The position numbers and the translations under genes were made by a program. From Nitrospirota bacterium (GTDB lineage Bacteria; Nitrospirota; Nitrospiria; Nitrospirales; UBA8639): 23,817 nucleotides of DNA. The stretch spans positions 1-23,817 of the forward strand of contig JAOUQB010000003.1 of assembly GCA_029879555.1 (NCBI GenBank), written 5' to 3'. A model generated the notes under the pieces. That model saw only the letters and a program-made list of their open reading frames with translations. It did no database searches and was not told the DNA's origin. Positions 16,361-23,817 of this stretch are shown here, piece after piece. How positions within the stretch are numbered: position 1 is the stretch's first letter; each line of letters begins with the position of its first letter.

Positions 16361-18361
16361 ACCAGGGCCTCGAGTTTTTTCCAAGATCACATCGTGACGT
16401 GGTCGATCCTGATCCTGGTTCTTTGGCCGAGCCCACTCGCCTTTGGAGCCAAATCCGAACCTAGTTCGCAGGTTGAGAATCTCTTTGACTTTCTCCAAGA
16501 AGAACAGAGCTTGCAAAAATTTGAATTAGGCGAAATCGTGAACGCCACCAATCAACCCCTCGGCCCTTCCACCTCGGTCTTTGAAATCACCGATCAGGAT
16601 TTATTGGATCAACATGCCCGTTCATTAAGTGATGCCCTTCGATTTGTCCCCAGCCTCTTTCTTTCCGTTTGGGGCACCACGGGACAAAGCAATGCCAGCA
16701 TCCGCGGCCTGACTGCCAGACAAAATGTCGTGTTTATCGATGGGCGCCCCGTTTACGATCCCTGGTTTGGGGACTTACGTTTGGAAAATTTACCGATTGA
16801 TAACATTGCGACCATAAAGGTTATTCACGGGCCAGTAGACCCCGCGTACGGACCGAATACCCTAGGCAGCGTGATTAATATTGTGACGAAACGGGGAACG
16901 GGAACGCCCACGACTCGAGCGACAACTTCTTACGAATCCCATAACACACAGGATTATTGGGTAGAACATGGGGCAAGTCGTGGCGACTGGAATTATTATG
17001 TTACGGGCAGTTATAGACGAACCAATGGCTTTTCTCTTGCCAAGGATTTTTCTCCCACGGTCGTGCAGCCTGGAGAATTTCGTGAACAATCTTCTTTTAG
17101 CAAAAAGAATATCTCTACGAACATTGGGTACGATGTTGGACCAGAAGATCGGATCGCTCTGTTAGCTGGTTACTATACCGCCGAATTGGATACTCCCCCG
17201 AATATTCATGCCGAAGCTTTTCCACGATTTGGCATTCCCTTTAACCGATTTGTGGATTGGTCACGCTGGTACGTAGACCTTTACGGACAAACGAAGGTGG
17301 GAGACCGCTTGAGTCTCCGTGGCAATGGGTATATTGACCGCTTTCATAATTCGTTGGACACGTTTCCCGATTCGACCTACCAGACTATGAGCGGCAACAG
17401 CAAATTCACGAATATTGTCATGGGCTTTAACGGTCAAGCCACCCTAACGGTGGCAGATCAACTGAAAGTCAAGGGCGGGATTTTTTTGAAACAAGATCAA
17501 CATAGGGAACAGGATAATGTCGGGAAAGAGGAACATGATACGTTCACCACAGGCTACTTCCTGGATACCGAATGGGCCCCCCTGCCCATGATCGTCTTCT
17601 CGGCTGGGATGAATTACGATGTTCTCTATATCAATCAGGATCAGACCGTCTCGGCTCTAAGCCCTCGTGGGTCCATAGTCTTCCAGCCACAACCGTCCAC
17701 CAGACTCCATGCGGCCATTGGTCGAAAGAGCCGCCTCCCTCGATTACTCAATCTCTATGGGAGTATTGGCAATACCGACCTGAATGAGGAACGGAATCTG
17801 GTGACCGAAATCGGAGTCCAGCAATCGTATTCGGATGATCGAGTGGTCACGAGAGTCATCGGATTTCGGAATGATGTGAAAGACAAAATTGAATTCGTGC
17901 GGCTACCAGGACCGGGGCGTCGGGGGCAAGACAAAAATATTGAAGAATTTACGGCTATGGGGGTAGAAGCCTCATTATCAGTCGCCGTGACTGAATCCAC
18001 TCATATGTCGTTGGACTATACCTATACCCATATTGATGTGGACACACCCATTGATCCAAATTTCGATCGGTCGTTTCATCAGCTCAATGGAGGAATTCAA
18101 TATAACGCACCCTGGGGTTTGGGGGCTGGGCTTCAGCTGTCCTATATTGATGGTGACCCGGATGCTTTTCCTACCAACTTTCCAGACGAAGAGAGTCACG
18201 TGAACTTCGTGCTCGTCAATGGAAAAATTTCCTATGAAGTGTGGAAGGGCTGGAAACCATTTTTGGCAATTGAAAATCTGACGGATTCCAATTATGTTCG
18301 CAATATTGGATACCCCGAACCCGGCCGCCGTCTGTTCATGGGCCTAAACGTCCAGTTTTAG
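16346..18361 (+). CDS. TonB-dependent receptor, BtuB-like
   Basis: A 671-residue outer-membrane receptor with a signal-anchor-like leader (SILILVLWPSPLAFGA) followed by the mature start. The plug includes VFEITDQDLLDQHARSL, FVPSL, ASIRGLTARQNVVFIDGR and VIHGPVDPAYG; the barrel ends with NYVRNIGYPEPGRRLF and a terminal phenylalanine as expected for BAM recognition. The GYxxPGR ending is common in cobalamin and siderophore receptors. The riboswitch-like leader points to a corrinoid, but the ligand is unproved. An alternative GTG start at the leader helix exists; I keep the ATG because AGGGG lies 8 nt upstream. It is the last gene before a convergent kinase-type regulator gene and a repeat element. 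Confidence 0.93.
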   Translation: MPPSNTRASSFFQDHIVTWSILILVLWPSPLAFGAKSEPSSQVENLFDFLQEEQSLQKFELGEIVNATNQPLGPSTSVFEITDQDLLDQHARSLSDALRFVPSLFLSVWGTTGQSNASIRGLTARQNVVFIDGRPVYDPWFGDLRLENLPIDNIATIKVIHGPVDPAYGPNTLGSVINIVTKRGTGTPTTRATTSYESHNTQDYWVEHGASRGDWNYYVTGSYRRTNGFSLAKDFSPTVVQPGEFREQSSFSKKNISTNIGYDVGPEDRIALLAGYYTAELDTPPNIHAEAFPRFGIPFNRFVDWSRWYVDLYGQTKVGDRLSLRGNGYIDRFHNSLDTFPDSTYQTMSGNSKFTNIVMGFNGQATLTVADQLKVKGGIFLKQDQHREQDNVGKEEHDTFTTGYFLDTEWAPLPMIVFSAGMNYDVLYINQDQTVSALSPRGSIVFQPQPSTRLHAAIGRKSRLPRLLNLYGSIGNTDLNEERNLVTEIGVQQSYSDDRVVTRVIGFRNDVKDKIEFVRLPGPGRRGQDKNIEEFTAMGVEASLSVAVTESTHMSLDYTYTHIDVDTPIDPNFDRSFHQLNGGIQYNAPWGLGAGLQLSYIDGDPDAFPTNFPDEESHVNFVLVNGKISYEVWKGWKPFLAIENLTDSNYVRNIGYPEPGRRLFMGLNVQF

Positions 18362-18420
18362 TCGCGAGTCTAGATTGGGTTCTCACCATGGGAGTGTTGA
18401 ATAATGAAGATATCAAAGGG

Positions 18421-18446
18421 CACATTTGGCCAGGAAAGCAAATGTG
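18421..18446 (+). repeat. Perfect 8-bp hairpin CACATTTG / CAAATGTG
   Basis: CACATTTG (18421-18428) and CAAATGTG (18439-18446) are perfectly complementary around a 10-nt loop, 60 nt after the receptor stop. No T-run follows, so it is not a classical terminator; it may protect the 3' end of the message or be a binding site. Confidence 0.4.
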
Positions 18447-18458
18447 ATCCGTAGCTTC

Positions 18459-18580
18459 GGGTCTGTTCAAAAAAGTCCGTTCAGCAAGGCCGCAGCCAGT
18501 GTTGCGCGCGGAGCGTACGGGTATTACGTGAGCACGGAAAACTGGCGAGAACGCCGCTGGCGGCTTTTTTCAACAGACCC
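18459..18580. mobile_element. 122-bp MITE-like repeat element
   Basis: Terminal arms GGGTCTGTTCAAAAAAG (18459-18475) and CTTTTTTCAACAGACCC (18564-18580) form a 17-bp inverted repeat with one mismatch. The interior is GC-rich with GCCG...CGGC hairpin arms and has no gene. This organisation matches the small non-autonomous intergenic elements scattered in many Nitrospirota genomes, as I recall them. No flanking target duplication was apparent, and no second copy occurs in the window. It lies between two convergent genes. Confidence 0.6.
18553..18570 (+). terminator. Short terminator-like hairpin at the right end of the repeat element
   Basis: GCCG-CTGG-CGGC (18553-18564) folds as a 4-bp GC stem with a tetraloop, directly followed by six T residues. 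It could end transcription from the second TonB receptor, 190 nt upstream. It belongs to the repeat element, so any terminating role may be incidental. Confidence 0.4.
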
Positions 18581-18638
18581 ACCATCGCAGGTGCCCGCAT
18601 CATCGAACATGGAAAGAGAGAGGGCTGAAGAATGCCCG

Positions 18639-20042
18639 TTAGTCCCGGTCTTGCTCTATATTTTTTTGTTTGATGAGGCGAGAGAGATACGTTCGTTGCA
18701 AACCCAGTAATTCTGCGGCTTTAGTTTGGCTCCAATTGCTACGACGCATCGCTTGTTCCAAGATATGCGTGCCAAATCGATCGATCGCTTCATGATAGGG
18801 CAGATTGTCCAATTCCTCTAATTCATCTTTGCTCCCTCCCAACCCGAGAAGATCAGTGGAAATTTCTTCTTCCACCCCAAGGACAACCGCACGAGCAATG
18901 GCATTATCCAGCTCACGAATATTGCCCGGCCACAGATAACACCGCATGGTCTCAAGGGCTGATTTGGAAAACTTTCGTTTCTGCCGTTTCATTTCCCGCA
19001 CATGACGCGCCAAAAAGTATTCGGCCAGTGGAAGAATATCTTCCGGACGATCCCGCAAGGGCGGCAAGGAAAGATTCACAACATTTAATCGGAAATAGAG
19101 ATCTTCGCGAAACGTCCCGGCTTTGACGGCTTGTTTTAAATCCTTATTGGTGGCTGCCACCACACGAATGTTGACTCGCACCAATCGAGTTCCTCCCACT
19201 CGAGGAAATTCATGATCCTGGAGCACGCGAAGCAGTTTGGCTTGCAAGCCAATCGGCATATCCCCAATTTCATCGAGGAAGACCGTCCCGCCATCAGCCG
19301 CTTCGATTTTGCCTTTCTGTAAGGTATCAGCTCCAGTAAAGGCCCCTTTTTCATGGCCGAAGAGTTCATTTTCTAAGAGCGTCTCAGTGAGGGCGACGCA
19401 ATTGATAATACTAAATGGCATATCCCGTCGATTACTCCATCGATGGATGGATCGGGCAAATAGCTCCTTGCCCGTCCCGCTTTCGCCCAAGAGCAACACC
19501 ATGGCGTCAGAATCCGCCGCCCGTTTAGCCAACTGCACCATGGAACTAACCTGAGGACTCTCTCCCACAATTTGGCTATAACGACTTTCGACCTCTGTCC
19601 GTAAAGAGGCGACCTGACGCCCCAAGGCCTCCCGAGCTAAGACTTTTTTGAGCACCAACGCCAAATGATCCAACTCGATCGGCTTGGTGAGAAAATCATA
19701 TGCCCCGGCTTTCATGGCTTCCACTGCTTTGGTAATGGTGCCATGCGCCGTCATAACGACAACTGGCAGATACAGGGGTTCTCCGCCGCCAAATCCTTGA
19801 GTCTCACCCGTTTCATTTTTTTTCGCACTAATATTTTCTAATTCATGAAGCACTTCCATGCCCGTCATTTGCGGCATTTCTAAATCCAATAACATCAGAT
19901 GAGGGAAATGTTGATCCAGTTTCTGAAGAGCCTCTTTGCCATTTCCTGCTGACAACGTTTCATAGCCCAAGGATTCAAGACGATCAGTCAGCATCAGCAC
20001 AATGTCAGGATGGTCATCGACAATCAGAATCTTCTTTTTCAT
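18639..20042 (-). CDS. NtrC-family sigma-54-dependent response regulator
   Basis: The 467-residue protein has a receiver (Asp53 in LLDLEMP, Lys120 in FLTKP), a sigma-54 AAA+ domain (Walker A GESGTGKE at 186-193, GAFTGA at 233-238, Walker B VFLDEIGD at 254-261) and a Fis-type helix-turn-helix at the C-terminus (TKAAELLGLQRTYLSRLI). The GAFTGA loop contacts sigma-54 directly. The receiver has about 20 extra residues near 71-90 (ISAKKNETGETQGFGGG) not typical of the fold. The ATG is preceded by AGGAATGTT. The cognate kinase is not adjacent. No sigma-54 promoter was identified in the window. Confidence 0.95.
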   Translation of the reverse strand: MKKKILIVDDHPDIVLMLTDRLESLGYETLSAGNGKEALQKLDQHFPHLMLLDLEMPQMTGMEVLHELENISAKKNETGETQGFGGGEPLYLPVVVMTAHGTITKAVEAMKAGAYDFLTKPIELDHLALVLKKVLAREALGRQVASLRTEVESRYSQIVGESPQVSSMVQLAKRAADSDAMVLLLGESGTGKELFARSIHRWSNRRDMPFSIINCVALTETLLENELFGHEKGAFTGADTLQKGKIEAADGGTVFLDEIGDMPIGLQAKLLRVLQDHEFPRVGGTRLVRVNIRVVAATNKDLKQAVKAGTFREDLYFRLNVVNLSLPPLRDRPEDILPLAEYFLARHVREMKRQKRKFSKSALETMRCYLWPGNIRELDNAIARAVVLGVEEEISTDLLGLGGSKDELEELDNLPYHEAIDRFGTHILEQAMRRSNWSQTKAAELLGLQRTYLSRLIKQKNIEQDRD

Positions 20043-20108
20043 AACATTCCTAATGGTTAAATCCGCACCGGATGTTTGCCAAAGGTTACTCGCATGATTT
20101 TTTTAATT

Positions 20109-20987
20109 TCATCGTCGTAGCCCCTCTAACACCGCCGCAGCCAACAAGGGCACCATCAGTTCATGATGGCCGATCAGGCTATACCCTTTTCCGCCTTTCT
20201 GCGTTGGGCGTTTGACGACATTCGTCAAGGGTCGATAATGGGGAAGAAAATCCATATTGACGGTCGTGATGCGTTTGAGCGCACGGCCGAGATTCCGGCC
20301 TAAGGTGACCGTTTTCAAAAAGACTTCCGGAAGAAACACCGCCGAACCCAGATTGATATACACCCCGCCTTCCATCTGGGAGACAACGGCCGCCAGCTTG
20401 CGAAAATCATGGAGCGAGGCCCCGCCGATCGCTTCGCCATCCGCATTGGGATGCATATGAATAATGTCTGTTCCAATAGCGACGTGCACGGTGACAGGAA
20501 TGCCCAATTGCACACCAGCCGCGAGCAAACTAGTTCGCCTTTGAGGAAACAGTTTGGGACGTGAGGTCATATAGCGCCCGACTGCTTCCCCAAGCCCCAA
20601 CCCTTTTTGCCATCCCTTTGCAATCGCCTCATTCAGGATACGCCCAGTATCTTCAGCCATCCCAAATCGTCCTGAATCAATTTCAGCTTCCACTTCTTCC
20701 GAAGTCTGTCCTTGATAAGCCAATTCAAAATCATGAATGACGACGGCCCCGTTCATCGCCACGGCCGTAATGACGTCTTTACGCATCAGATCCACAAGAA
20801 TGGGATTGAGCCCGACTTTCGTGGGATGAGCCCCCATGCCCAAGATCACCGGCTTTCCGCGTTGACGGGCTGTGACAATGGCCGAGACCACCGCCTCGAA
20901 CGTCTGCCCGGCTAATATATTGGGAAGGGTATCGAGAAATTTCTGAAACGAACCGCCATGACGCCACGGGGTGGCCCCATCAGTCAT
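20109..20987 (-). CDS. Deoxyhypusine-synthase-like protein of unknown function
   Basis: About 292 residues in a NAD-binding-like fold. PVILGMGAHPTKVGL and the downstream AVAMNGAVVIHDFE resemble the deoxyhypusine synthase superfamily, but bacteria of this type do not use hypusine, so the substrate is unknown. GSFQKFLDTLPNIL and NADGEAIGGASLHDFRKL also look conserved within this group. The frame stays open upstream through the end of gmhA; residues before the ATG (RLRTYPLRTRHSKVNM) could belong to the protein if a TTG at 21089 is the true start. No start has a good ribosome binding site. The gene is downstream of gmhA, suggesting a cell-envelope sugar context. Confidence 0.7.
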   Translation of the reverse strand: MTDGATPWRHGGSFQKFLDTLPNILAGQTFEAVVSAIVTARQRGKPVILGMGAHPTKVGLNPILVDLMRKDVITAVAMNGAVVIHDFELAYQGQTSEEVEAEIDSGRFGMAEDTGRILNEAIAKGWQKGLGLGEAVGRYMTSRPKLFPQRRTSLLAAGVQLGIPVTVHVAIGTDIIHMHPNADGEAIGGASLHDFRKLAAVVSQMEGGVYINLGSAVFLPEVFLKTVTLGRNLGRALKRITTVNMDFLPHYRPLTNVVKRPTQKGGKGYSLIGHHELMVPLLAAAVLEGLRR

Positions 20988-21072
20988 GTTCACTTTGGAG
21001 TGGCGCGTGCGAAGGGGATACGTGCGAAGCCGAGCTAGATTCAGCTTCGGCCCAATAGGGGAAAGCGATGGG

Positions 21073-21654
21073 TTAGTCCTGGTCGCCAAAGAGTCGCTCT
21101 TCAATGAATTCACATAACACATGGCCAAGCGTGATATGACATTCCTGAATACGGGCCGTGACGGAAGACGGCACACTGAAACAATAGTCCACGACATCGG
21201 CTAACTTTCCCCCTCCTGCGCCAGTCCAACCCACCGTCACCAATCCTCGCTCGTGAGCCGCTTCCGCTCCACGAATGACGTTTAAGGAATTTCCGCTGGT
21301 GCTAATGGCAATTGCCACATCGCCTTTTCGGCCATGGGCCTGAATTTGCCGGGAGAAAATATCGCTAAAGTCGTAATCATTGGCAATACACGTCACCGCA
21401 GCCATATCGGTGGCCAAGGCCAGAGCAGACAGGGGTTCTCGGTCTCGGCGATACCGCCCCACAAACTCTGCGGCTATATGCGACGCATCGGTAGCACTGC
21501 CGCCATTTCCAAACAGGAGAACTTTTTTCCCATCGCGAAAGGCCCGGATCAGTAACTGCCCAACTTCCACCACGCGTTCAGCATGGGTGCGAATGAAAGC
21601 ATTCTTCACATCCGCACTGGTCTCAAATGCTTCGATGACGTTTTCAATTTCCAT
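21073..21654 (-). CDS. gmhA: Sedoheptulose-7-phosphate isomerase (phosphoheptose isomerase)
   Basis: The 193-residue SIS-domain enzyme converts sedoheptulose 7-phosphate to D-glycero-D-manno-heptose 7-phosphate, the first step toward the heptose of lipopolysaccharide core. Signature stretches are FGNGGSATDASHIAAEF, LATDMAAVTCIANDYDF, ISTSGNS and IQECHI, all matching GmhA. Residues for zinc binding (His in DASHIAAE and ECH, and Glu nearby) are present. The start lacks a strong ribosome binding site. The next gene on the strand, the deoxyhypusine-synthase-like protein, may overlap its stop. No other heptose gene (hldE, gmhB, hldD) is in the window. It is divergent from the CARF-like gene, 126 nt away. 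Confidence 0.92.
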   Translation of the reverse strand: MEIENVIEAFETSADVKNAFIRTHAERVVEVGQLLIRAFRDGKKVLLFGNGGSATDASHIAAEFVGRYRRDREPLSALALATDMAAVTCIANDYDFSDIFSRQIQAHGRKGDVAIAISTSGNSLNVIRGAEAAHERGLVTVGWTGAGGGKLADVVDYCFSVPSSVTARIQECHITLGHVLCEFIEERLFGDQD

Positions 21655-21780
21655 GAGGCTCGGATTTTAGCAGGATAGCACGCCGATTTCACATGCCAAA
21701 GCAAGGGAACAAAGAGGCGCCTTCATTCTACAGCCCAGTTTCTTGCCGGGCTTCATCACCGATGATATAGTTGAGCCATT

Positions 21781-23025
21781 GTGAGTGCCCACATACCGAC
21801 CAAAGCACTCCTGCTGGCCATCCAAACTGATCCTGCCCCGGCCATCGCCATTCTGCAACATCTTCAGCCTGAGATGGTCTGTTTTTTCTTGCAGGAGTCG
21901 TGTAAACCCGTCGTAGAATCTGACGTCCACCCAGCCCTCTCCCAGATGCCTCAACGTTGGGATTGGATTCTGACGCCTAATACTGAAAGCTTCCCCGCAT
22001 GTCACAAAGCCCTGGCGCAAGGGTTAGGCCCACTCTTGACCACATGGAATGTCGCACCGGGTGAACTCACCCTAGACCTCACAGGCGCATCCCCTGCTAT
22101 GGCATCCGCCATGACGTTGGTAGGCTTTCCCTTTTCCACCCAGGTGTGGTTAGGAAACCCCAATTCCACAAAAGACCCATCAGCAGATTCTTCTCCACAA
22201 GCCGATCCTTCCGAAAACCCTTGGGATGAAGAAGCCCCAAGAATACGGCAAGACGGCTGCGAAATGTTCAACCTGGGATGGCATGAAGCGGCCGCACGAA
22301 TCTTTCAGACCTTGGAGCACCGCATCAGCGGAGGGTCGAAACCGATGTATCGGGCCTTGGTTGATATCGCACAAGGCTATGGTTTGTGGGAACAACTCCA
22401 ATATCGCCACGCATGGGAAAAACTCAAAAGCGGTATCAAAGCGCTGGAACTGGCTTCCGTGTGGGGTGGCCCGCCTGGGATGGATCGCCTCATCAAATCG
22501 CTCAAAGACAATCTCCGTTTTTTGGAATCCTTGGCCTTAGATGCCAAGGAGATTAAACCCTCGCTCGCGTTGGATCTCTTCGCGTGGGCCAAACGGCGCG
22601 GCGATCGAGGGCGAGAGATTGAAATGGCGACCCGCGTGCTCTTTCGCGGGTTAGAAGCCTCGGCCCAATATCACTTGTTCAAAGGTTACCAAATAAAAAG
22701 TTGGGATATCACGGTCGAACAACTCCCCAAGGAAATGCAGGGAACTTGCCAGGCTTGCTATCTCAACGACATCGATGGGAAATATCGTTTACCCCTTCTC
22801 GCGCAATTTCAGACCTTGGCAGGATTGGGCGATCCCATCGGCCAACGCTTTACCACTGATTGGCCAAAAATGAAATCGTTATTTGATGCCGCCGATCATG
22901 CCGTCATGGGGTATGGGTTTGAATCGCTCAAAGCCGAACGGTTCCACCAACTCTTTGAGCTGACCCTAAAACTGACCGGCACCGTTGTCACAGATCTCCC
23001 CGTCTTTCCGACGTTGAAGTTTTAA
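21781..23025 (+). CDS. CARF-like protein resembling the CRISPR-associated TIGR02710 family
   Basis: The 414-residue protein starts at a GTG; an in-frame stop lies three codons upstream and the next ATG would remove the first Rossmann strand, so the start is well constrained. The N-terminus (KALLLAIQTDPAPAIAIL) and the LTLDLTGASPAMASAM motif (96-111) resemble CARF domains that bind cyclic oligoadenylates, in place of the usual TGGTK motif. The C-terminal half (268-300, LFAWAKRRGDRG...LFRGLEASAQ) and DAADHAVMGYGFE (369-381) resemble the region where family members have an RN-S-ILAHG, HEPN-like motif; the R and H pattern is degraded here. No CRISPR array or other cas gene is nearby. Annotation rests on recalled family patterns. 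Confidence 0.65.
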   Translation: MSAHIPTKALLLAIQTDPAPAIAILQHLQPEMVCFFLQESCKPVVESDVHPALSQMPQRWDWILTPNTESFPACHKALAQGLGPLLTTWNVAPGELTLDLTGASPAMASAMTLVGFPFSTQVWLGNPNSTKDPSADSSPQADPSENPWDEEAPRIRQDGCEMFNLGWHEAAARIFQTLEHRISGGSKPMYRALVDIAQGYGLWEQLQYRHAWEKLKSGIKALELASVWGGPPGMDRLIKSLKDNLRFLESLALDAKEIKPSLALDLFAWAKRRGDRGREIEMATRVLFRGLEASAQYHLFKGYQIKSWDITVEQLPKEMQGTCQACYLNDIDGKYRLPLLAQFQTLAGLGDPIGQRFTTDWPKMKSLFDAADHAVMGYGFESLKAERFHQLFELTLKLTGTVVTDLPVFPTLKF

Positions 23026-23043
23026 GGTATTTCACGCCACTCC

Positions 23044-23454
23044 ATGGAAGTGCGTATCTACTATGAAGACACCGATTGCGGAGGCGTGGTGTACTATGCC
23101 AACTATCTCAAATATTTTGAACGCGCCCGAACGCACTTCTTAGAAGAACATGGGCAATCGGTCAGTAACCTTATTCAGGATGGGACAGAATTTCGGGTGA
23201 CCAAGGCTGAGCTGGCCTATCGTTCTGCCGCCGTGCATGGGGAAACCTTAGATATTGAAACGACGGTGGCGGCAAATCGTCGCACCTCTTTGATCTTCTC
23301 CCATGTGATACGAGAACGCACCAGTCAACGCCTTGTCGTCGAAGGCTCTGCCACCCTGGTAGCCGTGAATGCTCAGGGCAAAATCAAACGCATCCCTCCG
23401 CCCATTCTCAATGCGTTGAACCTGCCCACAGACTTCCCGATGCCCGCAACCTAG
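23044..23454 (+). CDS. ybgC: Acyl-CoA thioesterase of the YbgC/4-hydroxybenzoyl-CoA thioesterase family
   Basis: The 136-residue single hot-dog-fold protein begins with the family signature YYEDTDCGGVVYYANYLKYF, in which the Asp of DTD (about residue 11) is the expected catalytic acid. Length matches the family. In proteobacteria YbgC sits with the Tol-Pal genes and acts on short or acyl-ACP-type thioesters; here no Tol genes are present. The gene follows the CARF-like gene by 18 nt, so they may be cotranscribed, though no strong ribosome binding site precedes the ATG. The next gene downstream is lipB. Confidence 0.93.
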   Translation: MEVRIYYEDTDCGGVVYYANYLKYFERARTHFLEEHGQSVSNLIQDGTEFRVTKAELAYRSAAVHGETLDIETTVAANRRTSLIFSHVIRERTSQRLVVEGSATLVAVNAQGKIKRIPPPILNALNLPTDFPMPAT

Positions 23455-23478
23455 TTGGGTCGCCTCCCGAGATTCCCC

Positions 23479-23817
23479 GTGCCACCAACGCCAGATCACC
23501 AGGGCCATGTACTTTCCATTCCCTCGTTACCGTTTGCCGAATCCCTGGAATTGCAGCAAACCCTCGTCGCCAAACGACTCGCAGACCAAGTGCCCGACAC
23601 CCTGGTCCTCACCGAGCATGAACCGGTGCTGACCTTGGGCAGAACCACACAGCCCGAGCATTGGGAACCACACTGGAGAGAACTAGAAAACCAGGGAATA
23701 CATCTGCATCAAACGAATCGTGGGGGATCGGTCACCTATCATGGCCCAGGCCAAATTATCGGATATCCGATTCTCCGATTACGAAACTTCTGCCCAGGCC
23801 CAAAGATCTATGTACAG
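23479..23817 (+). CDS. lipB: Lipoyl(octanoyl) transferase, 3' end outside window
   Basis: LipB moves octanoyl from acyl-carrier protein to lipoyl domains, the first step of protein lipoylation. The 113 visible residues include VLTEHEPVLTLGR and the hallmark RGGSVTYHGPGQIIGYPIL, so the identity is clear. The catalytic cysteine and lysine lie beyond the right edge. The start is a GTG with a poor ribosome binding site; an in-frame TTG at 23455 is the only upstream alternative before a stop codon. It begins 24 nt after the YbgC stop, suggesting the same transcript. Confidence 0.9.
   Translation, partial: MPPTPDHQGHVLSIPSLPFAESLELQQTLVAKRLADQVPDTLVLTEHEPVLTLGRTTQPEHWEPHWRELENQGIHLHQTNRGGSVTYHGPGQIIGYPILRLRNFCPGPKIYVQ

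Noticed and set aside
18362..18638. Sigma-54 promoter near TTTGGCCAGGAAAGC
   Set aside because: GG and GC are separated by 8 rather than 10 bases, so it does not fit the -24/-12 pattern.

Overview
The window reads as ordinary chromosome from a Gram-negative, environmental bacterium. Two TonB-dependent receptors, a sedoheptulose-7-phosphate isomerase of the lipopolysaccharide pathway, many two-component proteins and moderately GC-rich codon use fit Nitrospira or a close relative (Nitrospirota). That lineage is inferred from gene style and was not tested. The protein families are mostly clear; operators, riboswitches and a few starts are much less certain.

Layout. 1-3279 (minus): pyrF, then a hybrid histidine kinase, then the start of a receiver-domain protein cut by the window edge. 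3280-5281: a patch richer in A+T with a Fic-domain protein carrying its own winged helix, preceded by three evenly spaced repeats. 5282-5355: tRNA-Gln. 5409-7411 (minus): alpha/beta hydrolase, a MOSC protein and a methyltransferase, the last two coupled by an ATGA overlap. 7536-8339: apaH, divergent from the hydrolase. 8764-9114: a small zinc-ribbon protein.

9468-18361 (plus) is the centrepiece: a periplasmic ABC-type binding protein without a permease, overlapping a HAMP-GAF histidine kinase, then a TonB-dependent receptor, a receiver-PAS protein with no output domain, and a second TonB-dependent receptor with a cobalamin-riboswitch-like leader. I read it as one envelope-spanning sensing and uptake module: receptor to periplasmic binding protein to kinase to receiver protein. 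This is inferred from gene order. A doublet of palindromes of the form TATC-N6-GATA lies upstream of the zinc-ribbon gene and again upstream of the receiver-PAS gene, which suggests one unknown regulator controls both.

18459-18580 is a MITE-like inverted-repeat element between convergent genes. 18639-21654 (minus) holds gmhA, a deoxyhypusine-synthase-like protein of unknown role and an NtrC-type sigma-54 activator. 21781-23817 (plus) holds an orphan protein resembling CRISPR-associated CARF proteins of the TIGR02710 type with degenerate motifs, a YbgC-type thioesterase and the start of lipB. No CRISPR array, insertion sequence or rRNA was seen.
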